The notes under the pieces: model-generated
Database searches by the model: none
What the model saw: only the letters and a program-made list of their open reading frames with translations
Told to the model about the DNA's origin: nothing
In this document: positions 35,772-42,247 of the stretch, in pieces
Layout of the letters: the number at the start of each line of letters is the position of its first letter
How positions within the stretch are numbered: position 1 is the stretch's first letter
Position numbers and translations under genes: made by a program
Origin: Jiangella alba
GTDB lineage: Bacteria > Actinomycetota > Actinomycetes > Jiangellales > Jiangellaceae
Length of the DNA: 64,000 nt
Reading direction: 5' to 3'
Assembly: GCF_900106035.1 (NCBI RefSeq)
Contig: NZ_FNUC01000003.1
Coordinates: 1,853,501 to 1,917,500, forward strand

Positions 35772-36940
35772 TCGACCTGATCGACCTGCGCCGGACCCTC
35801 CACCGCACCCCGGAGCTCGCCCTCGACCTGCCGCGGACCCGGGAGGTGGTGCTGGACGCCCTGGCGCCGCTCGGGCTGCCGGTGCACACCAGCGCGACCT
35901 GCTCCTCGCTCGCCGTCGTCGTGCCCGGCGCCGGGCCCGGCCCGACCGTGCTGCTGCGCGCGGACATGGACGGCCTGCCCGTCGTCGAGGAGTCGGGGGA
36001 GGAGTTCGCCTCCGTCAACGGCGCCATGCACGCCTGCGGCCACGACCTGCACATGGCCGGGCTGGTCGGCGCCGTACACCTGCTGCACGAGCGGCGCGCG
36101 GAGTTCCACGGCGACGTCCTGGCCGTCTTCCAGCCGGGCGAGGAGGGGGCCGGCGGCGCCGAGGTGATGATCGGCGAGAAGACGCACCTGCTCACCGGCC
36201 AGAAGCCGGTCGCGTCCTACGGCCTGCACGTCCTGTCGTTCGTCGAGTCGGGGACGTTCCTGTGCCGCGAGGGCGCGGTCATGGGCGCCGCCATGCTGTT
36301 CGAGCTGGAGCTGCTCGGCCGCGGCGGCCACGCGGCACGTCCGCACACCGCGCTCGACCCGATCTCGACGGCCGCGCTCGTGGTGCAGGCGATCCAGACG
36401 TTCGTGGCGCAGAACAGCGCGCCCGGCGACCCGATCGTGGTGACCGTGGGCTCGATCGCGGCCGGCACCGCGGCCAACGTCATCCCCAGCCGGGCGCTGC
36501 TCAAGGTCAGCCTGCGCGCCGCGAGCCACGAGACCGTGCGGGCGGCGTACGAGAAGATCCGCGGCATCGCGACGGCCATCGCCGGGAGCTACGGGCTGGG
36601 GCTGCGGGCCGAGGTCGGCCCCGATCTCGGCCCGACCGTCACCGGCGCCGAGGGCGCCGCGCTGGTGCGCTCGACGGTGACGACGCTGTTCGGCGCCGGC
36701 CGCTACGACGAGCTCGTCGTGCCCGAGATGATCTCCGAGGACTTCTCCCTGTTCCTCGAGGAGACCGGCGGGGCGTTCGTGCTGGTCGGCGCCGCCGTCG
36801 GCGACGTGTCGCAGCCGCTGCCGACGAACCACTCGCCGGAAGCGCGATTCGATGACTCCGTGGTGCCTGATATGTCTAGCCTGTTGGCGGAACTCGCCAT
36901 CGCACGGCTCCACGCGGCAACGAACGGGACGGCATGCTGA
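35768..36940 (+). CDS. M20-family amidohydrolase (hippurate-hydrolase type)
   Basis: The protein has 390 residues. Metal-site motifs are MHACGHDLH, PGEEG and a late NHSPEARFDD. The sub-family is that of hippurate hydrolase and N-acetyl-amino-acid deacetylases. It starts with GTG in a GTGA overlap with the ATPase gene, so hydrolysis of an N-acyl amide follows directly on import. It is a third M20 enzyme in the island, distinct from those at 15774 and 23033. Confidence 0.86.
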   Translation: MIDLIDLRRTLHRTPELALDLPRTREVVLDALAPLGLPVHTSATCSSLAVVVPGAGPGPTVLLRADMDGLPVVEESGEEFASVNGAMHACGHDLHMAGLVGAVHLLHERRAEFHGDVLAVFQPGEEGAGGAEVMIGEKTHLLTGQKPVASYGLHVLSFVESGTFLCREGAVMGAAMLFELELLGRGGHAARPHTALDPISTAALVVQAIQTFVAQNSAPGDPIVVTVGSIAAGTAANVIPSRALLKVSLRAASHETVRAAYEKIRGIATAIAGSYGLGLRAEVGPDLGPTVTGAEGAALVRSTVTTLFGAGRYDELVVPEMISEDFSLFLEETGGAFVLVGAAVGDVSQPLPTNHSPEARFDDSVVPDMSSLLAELAIARLHAATNGTAC

Positions 36941-36959
36941 CCACGACTCGGCCCAGGCC

Positions 36960-37541
36960 ATGACACGCGCACAGCTCAACAACGTCAAGGCCGAGGAACT
37001 GCTCGGCCGCATCATCGAGATCGTCCGCGTCCAGGGCCTGGCCGGCTTCTCGCTCGACAACCTCGCGCCGCAGCTGGGCACCAGCAGCCGCATGCTCGTC
37101 TACTACTTCGGCAGCAAGGACGAGCTGCTCGGCCGCATCGTCTACACGCTGCGCAACGACATCGTCACGCAGCTGGAGAACGAGCCGGTCGGCACCATCA
37201 CCCAGGCCGTCGACCGCTGGTGGAACCACTACCAGGCCAACCCGGCCGACATGCAGTTCTTCTTCCACCTGACGTCGCGCAGCTTCGAGGAGCCGGACAA
37301 GTTCCAGGAGTTCGCCAGCACGGCGGTCGGCCAGTGGGAGGCGTACTTCGTGCGCAGCCTCGAGGGCCACGTCGCGTCGCACGAGGAGGCCGAGGCGATC
37401 GCCCGGCTGGTGCTCGGCACCGTCCGCGGCCTCATGGCCGACCTCCTCATCACCGCCGACCAGCCGCAGGCCGAGCGCTCGCTCGCCGTCTTCAAGGACA
37501 TGCTCGAGGCGAGGCTGGCGGCGTCGTCGAAGGATCTGTAA
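36960..37541 (+). CDS. TetR-family regulator, candidate regulator of the island
   Basis: The protein has 193 residues. The helix-turn-helix lies at about 30-55 (FSLDNLAPQLG, then YYFGSKDELL), the classic TetR pattern ending in Y-F-x-S-K-x-E/D-L-L. The rest is an all-helical ligand-binding domain. The start is taken as ATG 36960, 19 bp after the M20 stop; further upstream the sequence is not regulator-like. Its TAA stop lies inside operator copy 5. It is the only TetR protein in the window, and TGTAATCnGATTACA has the size and symmetry of a TetR site, so it is the best candidate for the repressor. Confidence 0.88.
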   Translation: MTRAQLNNVKAEELLGRIIEIVRVQGLAGFSLDNLAPQLGTSSRMLVYYFGSKDELLGRIVYTLRNDIVTQLENEPVGTITQAVDRWWNHYQANPADMQFFFHLTSRSFEEPDKFQEFASTAVGQWEAYFVRSLEGHVASHEEAEAIARLVLGTVRGLMADLLITADQPQAERSLAVFKDMLEARLAASSKDL

Positions 37542-37551
37542 TCTGATTACA
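37537..37551. promoter_or_regulatory. TetR-regulon operator, copy 5, spanning a stop and a start codon
   Basis: The site reads TGTAATCTGATTACA, identical to copy 2. Its first half contains the TAA stop of the TetR gene and its last base is the A of the ATG of the alpha/beta hydrolase gene. A repressor bound here would block entry into the hydrolase gene. Confidence 0.82.
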
Positions 37552-38339
37552 TGATGCGGCTCAGCACCGTGCGAACCGGCCGGGGCAACACCCTCAGCGT
37601 CGCGACGGTGTCGCCGCCGGGTGGCGTCGGGGCTGCGCCGCTGCTCCTGCTGCACCCCATCAACATGCGCAAGGAATGCTGGCTCGGCCTGCTGCCGGCG
37701 CTGGCCGCGGAGCGTGCCTGCGTGCTGGTCGACCTCGCCGGCCACGGCGAGTCGACCGACGACGACTTCTCCCTCAGTGCCTGGGTCGACGACTGCGCCG
37801 ACGTCGTGCGGCTGCTCGGCCTGACCGGCCTGCACGTCGCCGGCGGATCACTGGGCGGCGCCATCGCCGTCGGGGTCGCGGCCGCCCTGCCTGACCGCGT
37901 CCGGTCGGTTACCGGGCTGGGCAGCAGCGTCGCCTCCGAGCCCGGCGACTCGCCCGCCCCGGCCGACGCCGCCGCCGTCGACGCCCTGTTCGCCGGGCTG
38001 GCGCGTGAGGCCGTGGCGCCCGGCCGGCCCGACGACGTCGTCGACACCGTCCGCCTGCTGACCAACCGGCACGGCCCCGACGTCGTGACCCGGGTGCTGC
38101 GCGCCGCCTACGACGCCGACGCGTCCGGCTGGCTGGGGGAGGTGCGCTGCCCGGCGCTGTGGGCGACCGGCGAGTACGACGTCACCTGCTCACTGACGGA
38201 GAGCGAGCGGATCGCCGGGCTGCTCGCCGCCGGCGTGCACGTGCCGCTGCCGGGGGTGGGGCACCTGCCGATGATCGAGGACCCGGCGCTGGTGCTGGCG
38301 CACCTCGTGCCGCACCTGCGCGCCGCGGACGCCGTCTAG
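37551..38339 (+). CDS. Alpha/beta-fold hydrolase
   Basis: The protein has 262 residues. The nucleophile elbow is GGSLGG with Ser at about 100. An oxyanion-loop HPINMR, the DLAGHGES segment, GEYD (acid) and GVGHLP (catalytic His) complete the triad layout. The two in-frame ATGs at 37551 and 37554 immediately follow or touch operator copy 5, leaving no room for a ribosome binding site outside the operator. The mRNA may be leaderless or translated by read-through from the TetR gene. Resembles 3-oxoadipate enol-lactonase-type hydrolases, but the substrate is unknown. Confidence 0.84.
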   Translation: MMRLSTVRTGRGNTLSVATVSPPGGVGAAPLLLLHPINMRKECWLGLLPALAAERACVLVDLAGHGESTDDDFSLSAWVDDCADVVRLLGLTGLHVAGGSLGGAIAVGVAAALPDRVRSVTGLGSSVASEPGDSPAPADAAAVDALFAGLAREAVAPGRPDDVVDTVRLLTNRHGPDVVTRVLRAAYDADASGWLGEVRCPALWATGEYDVTCSLTESERIAGLLAAGVHVPLPGVGHLPMIEDPALVLAHLVPHLRAADAV

Positions 38340-39343
38340 AACCGGTCGGGGCGGCAGCCGGCCAGCAGCGGCTCGGCGGCGCCGCCGGCCAGCTCCCGCG
38401 CGACCAGGCGGCCGACGGCCGGGCCGAGCGTGACCGCCGCGTGCAGCACCGCCACGTAGAGGCCGGGCACCGCGGCGACCGGTCCGACGATCGGCTCGCC
38501 GTCGGCCGGCATGGGACGTTGCCGGACCCGGGTGCTGAGCAGCTCGACGTCCGCGGCGCCGCGGAAGGTGGACCGGACGGCGGCGAGCGTCCGTTCGGGC
38601 GAGTCCGCGGCGGCGATCAGCCGGTCGGCGGCGACCTGCCGGAGGTCGAAGTCGCGGTTGTTGACCACGGTGCGGACCAGGCCGGCCGGGGCGCGGAACC
38701 GGAACAGCGTCGCCGGCGACGGCCCGACCGGCACGCGGACGCCGAGCGGCGCGGCCAGCGCGGCCGTGGCCACGCCCGCCGCGAGCACCACCGTCGCACC
38801 GGAGAGCGGCCCCGTGGCGGTCTCGACCCCGGCGACCCGGCCCGCGGCGTCGCGGCGGACCGCGGTGACCGGTGCGTCCGTCCGGACCGTGGCGCCGTGG
38901 TCGCGGGCGCCGGCGACCAGCCGCTCGGTCGCGCCCACCGGGTCGACGGCGCCGTCACCGGGTGCCCAGACGGCCCACGTCGGTGGCCTGCGCAGGGTGG
39001 GTTCGAGCCGCGCCACGGTCGCCGCGTCGACGATCTCCTGCCCCGGCCCGGCCTCCGGCGCCGCGTCCGTCGTCCCCCAGGACAGCGAGCCGGACCACGT
39101 CACCGGCAGCCCCGGCAGCTCGGCCTCGAGCCGCCGGTACTCGTCCGTCGCGGTGGCGCGCAGCGCGGCGGCCGGTCCGGTGCGGACGCCGGACGCTCCG
39201 ATCCAGGCGAACGAGTCCGCCGTCACCCCACCACCCGGCCGCCCCGCGTCGACCAGCGTCACGGCGGCGCCGGCCCGGGCGGCGTGATAGGCCACCGACG
39301 CGCCCATGATGCCCGCCCCCACCACCAAGACGTCGCCGCTCAT
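38336..39343 (-). CDS. FAD-dependent amine oxidase (DadA/glycine-oxidase type)
   Basis: The protein has 335 residues. The N-terminal dinucleotide motif is VVGAGIMGAS at about 7-16, with VDAGRPGGG at the end of the second strand. The C-terminal pattern R-Q-R-P-M-P-A-D-G-E-P-I-V-G is that of D-amino-acid/sarcosine/glycine oxidases. It converts an amine or amino acid to imine. It is convergent with the alpha/beta hydrolase gene (4-bp overlap). No TGTAATC operator precedes it, so it may lie just outside the regulon. Confidence 0.85.
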   Translation of the reverse strand: MSGDVLVVGAGIMGASVAYHAARAGAAVTLVDAGRPGGGVTADSFAWIGASGVRTGPAAALRATATDEYRRLEAELPGLPVTWSGSLSWGTTDAAPEAGPGQEIVDAATVARLEPTLRRPPTWAVWAPGDGAVDPVGATERLVAGARDHGATVRTDAPVTAVRRDAAGRVAGVETATGPLSGATVVLAAGVATAALAAPLGVRVPVGPSPATLFRFRAPAGLVRTVVNNRDFDLRQVAADRLIAAADSPERTLAAVRSTFRGAADVELLSTRVRQRPMPADGEPIVGPVAAVPGLYVAVLHAAVTLGPAVGRLVARELAGGAAEPLLAGCRPDRF

Positions 39344-39416
39344 GTCGTGCCTCCTGGCACTCGGTTCGAGCTGATGGGCGTCGGCGTGATCGCCGACCTC
39401 GGCTTCGTCGCGGCGC

Positions 39417-39557
39417 TCAGCGGTCCGGCTCGGACTCCTTCACCCGGACCTCCCGGTCCTTCAAGGAGTCCTTGATCCCGTCGCGTACCCCGACGCGGAC
39501 GGCGTAGTACACGGCGTACAGGAACACGAGCGCCAACGCGACGCCGAGGGCTTCCAC
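39417..39557 (-). CDS. 46-residue membrane protein
   Basis: The frame starts at GTG 39557, 10 bp after the amidohydrolase stop, and encodes 46 residues. Residues about 3-24 form one hydrophobic membrane helix (ALGVALALVFLYAVYYAV). The rest is a charged tail of Lys, Arg, Asp and Glu. It is probably cotranscribed with the amidohydrolase. No function is known. Its clear helix-plus-tail design and sensible codon use argue that it is real. Confidence 0.5.
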   Translation of the reverse strand: MEALGVALALVFLYAVYYAVRVGVRDGIKDSLKDREVRVKESEPDR

Positions 39558-39567
39558 GCGGGCGATG

Positions 39568-40758
39568 CTAGACCAGGACCTCGCCGTCGCGCTGGACCAG
39601 GCGGCCGCCGGCGACGACGAGGGCGCGAGGCGGGCAGCGGACCAGAGCGTCCTGGACGTTCTCGGCGTCGAGCAGCACGACGTCGGCGCGGGCGCCGGGG
39701 GAGAGGTCGTGGGCCGCGCGGCCGAGGTAGCCGCCGGCGTGCGAGGTCGCCAGCCGTACCACGTCGAGGAGGTCGGGGTCGGTGCGCAGGGCGTGCAGCC
39801 GGGCGAACCCCAGCGCGACGCGCAGCAGGTCGCCGTCGCCGAAGGGGGACCAGAGGTCGCGGATGCCGTCGGTGCCGAGGCCGATGGGCATGCCGCGCTC
39901 GCGCATCTCGCGCCAGGGCAGCGGCGCGCTGCGCACCGGCGCCGCCGTGGCCCAGCCGATGCCGGCCTCGGCGAGGACGTCGAGCACCTCGGCCTGGCGC
40001 GCCGGTGACAGCTCCCCGAGGGCGAAGCCGTGCGAGACGGTGACGCGGCCGTGCATCCCGGCGCGGAGGGTCCGCTCGGCGATCAGCTCGAGCTGGAACG
40101 CCCCCAGCTCGCCGCCGTCGTGCAGGTGGATGTCGATGCCGACGCCGTGCCGCTCGGCGATGTCGAACAGGCCGTCGAGCTGACGGACCGGGTCGCGGTC
40201 GATCGACGCCGGGTCGATGCCGCCGACGTGGGTGGCGCCGGCCGCGGCCGCCTGGTCGAGCAGGTCGAGGACGCCCGGCCGCCGCATGACGCCGTCCTGC
40301 GGGAAGGCCACGACGTCGACCTGGACGGCGTCGCCCAGCGCGGCCGCCGCCGCACGGACGACCTCGATGCCGCGCAGGCCCACGCCGAGATCGACGTCGA
40401 CGTGCGTGCGCACCCCCGTGGTGCCGTGCCGGACGAACTCCCCCAGCACCGCGGTGGTGGACTCGACGCTCGGGATGCCGAGCGCGTCGCGTTCGGCCCG
40501 CTCGTGCGCGATGCGGCCCGCGGTCCCCGGCGCGCCGCCGGCCGGCACCCACGGCCGGCCCCACCAGCTCTTGTCGACGTGGGCGTGCACGTTGAGCAGA
40601 CCGGGGAGGGCCAGCCGCCCGCCGCCGTCGATGGTCGTCTCGCCGTCGCTCGCCGCCGATCCGGCCGGGACGACGTCGACGATGCGGTCGTCGGCCATCA
40701 CGACGTCGGCGGCCGCGCCGCCCCACGGCCGGACGTTCGTCAGTCTCACGGTTGCCAT
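39568..40758 (-). CDS. Cytosine-deaminase/AtzC-like amidohydrolase
   Basis: The protein has 396 residues. The metal motif NVHAHVDKS with a following Trp pair, then DIHLHDGGE, SHGFALG and GTDGIRDLW place it in the CodA/AtzC branch of the amidohydrolases, which deaminate cytosine, creatinine-like or triazine compounds. The ATG at 40758 is preferred over the GTG six codons upstream. Its upstream gap to the GntR gene is only 21 bp and holds a GGTATACC palindrome, so it is probably under GntR control. Confidence 0.85.
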   Translation of the reverse strand: MATVRLTNVRPWGGAAADVVMADDRIVDVVPAGSAASDGETTIDGGGRLALPGLLNVHAHVDKSWWGRPWVPAGGAPGTAGRIAHERAERDALGIPSVESTTAVLGEFVRHGTTGVRTHVDVDLGVGLRGIEVVRAAAAALGDAVQVDVVAFPQDGVMRRPGVLDLLDQAAAAGATHVGGIDPASIDRDPVRQLDGLFDIAERHGVGIDIHLHDGGELGAFQLELIAERTLRAGMHGRVTVSHGFALGELSPARQAEVLDVLAEAGIGWATAAPVRSAPLPWREMRERGMPIGLGTDGIRDLWSPFGDGDLLRVALGFARLHALRTDPDLLDVVRLATSHAGGYLGRAAHDLSPGARADVVLLDAENVQDALVRCPPRALVVAGGRLVQRDGEVLV

Positions 40759-40766
40759 GGCGCGAC

Positions 40767-40774
40767 GGTATACC
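40767..40774. promoter_or_regulatory. Candidate GntR operator, copy 1
   Basis: The palindrome GGTATACC (with AAA following) lies in the 21-bp gap between the GntR gene and the amidohydrolase. GntR/FCD regulators often bind TnGTATACnA-like sites. Confidence 0.6.
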
Positions 40775-40779
40775 AAAAT

Positions 40780-41427
40780 TCAGCGCGACGACTCGCGGCG
40801 GGAGGCGGCCGCGGCCCGGCCGGTCTCCACGTGCGTGCGGACGAGCGCGTCGACGGCGGCGGCGTCGCGGTCGGCGATGGCGTCGTACAGCGCTTCGTGC
40901 TCGCGGGCGATGCGCAGCAGGTCGTCGTGCTGGGACAGCAGCCACCGCATCCTGCTGCGCAGCGTCAGCTCGAGCTCGCTGAGCAGGTCGTTCGCCGCCA
41001 GCTCCGTCACCGTCTCGTGGAAGTCGGCGGCGCGGCGGCGGGCGGTGACGGCGTCACCTCCGGCGGCGGCCGCCAGTTCGGCGTCGAGCACCGTGCGCAG
41101 CCGCGCGAGGCCCGCGCTCGTGCGCCGCTGGGTCGCGAGGGCGAACGTCAGGGTCTCGAACGCCGAGCGCACCTCGATCAGGTCGGCGACGTCGCCCGGG
41201 GTGAACTCGCGGACGATGGCCCAGGTCCGCGGCCGCATCGTCACCAGGCCCTCGCCGGCCAGCGTGCGCAGCGCGTCGCGCACCGGCACCCGGCTCACGT
41301 CGAGCTCGGCGGCCAGGTCGCGCTCGACCAGCCGGCTGCCCGGCGCCCGCACGCCGTCGACGATGTCGTCGCGCAGGCGCGTGGTCACGCGGGCGACCTC
41401 GGAGCCGGAGCTGCTGTCCGTTGCCAT
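40780..41427 (-). CDS. GntR/FCD-family regulator
   Basis: The protein has 215 residues. A winged helix-turn-helix spans about 12-75 (DLAAELDVSRVPVRDALRTLAGEGLV), followed by the helical FCD metabolite-binding domain (about 80-200). The ATG start is 41427. The gene is directly upstream of the AtzC-like amidohydrolase, on the same strand, and divergent from the ankyrin lipoprotein. The paired GGTATACC sites suggest autoregulation and control of both directions. Confidence 0.9.
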   Translation of the reverse strand: MATDSSSGSEVARVTTRLRDDIVDGVRAPGSRLVERDLAAELDVSRVPVRDALRTLAGEGLVTMRPRTWAIVREFTPGDVADLIEVRSAFETLTFALATQRRTSAGLARLRTVLDAELAAAAGGDAVTARRRAADFHETVTELAANDLLSELELTLRSRMRWLLSQHDDLLRIAREHEALYDAIADRDAAAVDALVRTHVETGRAAAASRRESSR

Positions 41428-41433
41428 GAGCTT

Positions 41434-41443
41434 TGGTATACCA
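41434..41443. promoter_or_regulatory. Candidate GntR operator, copy 2
   Basis: TGGTATACCA is a perfect 10-bp palindrome in the 23-bp gap between the divergent GntR and ankyrin-lipoprotein start codons. Its core is the same as at 40767. Confidence 0.65.
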
Positions 41444-41450
41444 TACTGGC

Positions 41451-42233
41451 ATGCGTGTGACCCGGATTGGCGCGGCGGTGCTGACGGCCGTCCTGCTCGC
41501 CGCGTGCGCGGCCGAGCCCGCCGACGAGCCGGTGGGTGAGCCGGCGCCGACCCCCTCGGCGACGCCGACGCCCACCCCCACGCCGAGTCCGTCACCCACG
41601 CCGACGCCCACCCCGCCGCCCCCGCCCGCCATGACCGCAGAGGATGCCACCGTGCTGCTCCTGGACGCCGCCGCCGTGAACGACGTCGACGCCATCGCGA
41701 CCGCCGTCGCCAGCGGCGCCGACCTCGAGGCGCGCGACGGCTCCGGGCGCACGCCGCTCGTCGTCGCCACCAAGGCGAACCACGTCGAGGCGGCCCTCGC
41801 GCTGCTGGCGGCCGGCGCCGACCCGAACGCCAAGGACGACCTCCAGGACTCCGCGTTCCTCTACGCCGGCGCCGAGGGGCTGGACGAGATCCTGGCGGCG
41901 ACGCTGCGCCACGGCGCCGACGTCGCGAGCACGAACCGCTTCGGCGGCACCGCGCTCATCCCGGCCAGCGAGCACGCCCACGTCGAGACCGTCCGCACCC
42001 TCATCGCGGCCGGCGTCCCCGTGAACCACGTCAACGACCTCGGCTGGACCGCCCTGCACGAGGCGATCGTCCTCGGCAACGGCTCCGACCGCCACGTCGA
42101 GACGGTGCGCCTGCTCATCGCCGCCGGCGCCGACGTCACCATCCCCGACCGCGACGGCGTCTCGCCCCGCCGTCTCGCCGCCGCCCGCGGCTACACCGCC
42201 ATCGTCGCCGAGATCGACGGCGCCACCGCCTGA
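41451..42233 (+). CDS. Ankyrin-repeat lipoprotein
   Basis: The protein has 260 residues. The signal peptide ends in LLAAC with lipidated Cys19. A Pro/Thr-rich linker follows (about residues 20-60), then about five ankyrin repeats, for example DGSGRTPLVVATKANHVE and LGWTALHEAIVLGN. It would sit on the outer face of the membrane and bind proteins. The ATG starts 7 bp after the GntR operator, so expression is probably GntR-controlled, which is odd for such a protein and makes its partner interesting. Confidence 0.83.
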   Translation: MRVTRIGAAVLTAVLLAACAAEPADEPVGEPAPTPSATPTPTPTPSPSPTPTPTPPPPPAMTAEDATVLLLDAAAVNDVDAIATAVASGADLEARDGSGRTPLVVATKANHVEAALALLAAGADPNAKDDLQDSAFLYAGAEGLDEILAATLRHGADVASTNRFGGTALIPASEHAHVETVRTLIAAGVPVNHVNDLGWTALHEAIVLGNGSDRHVETVRLLIAAGADVTIPDRDGVSPRRLAAARGYTAIVAEIDGATA

Positions 42234-42247
42234 GCGCAGGGCCGGGC

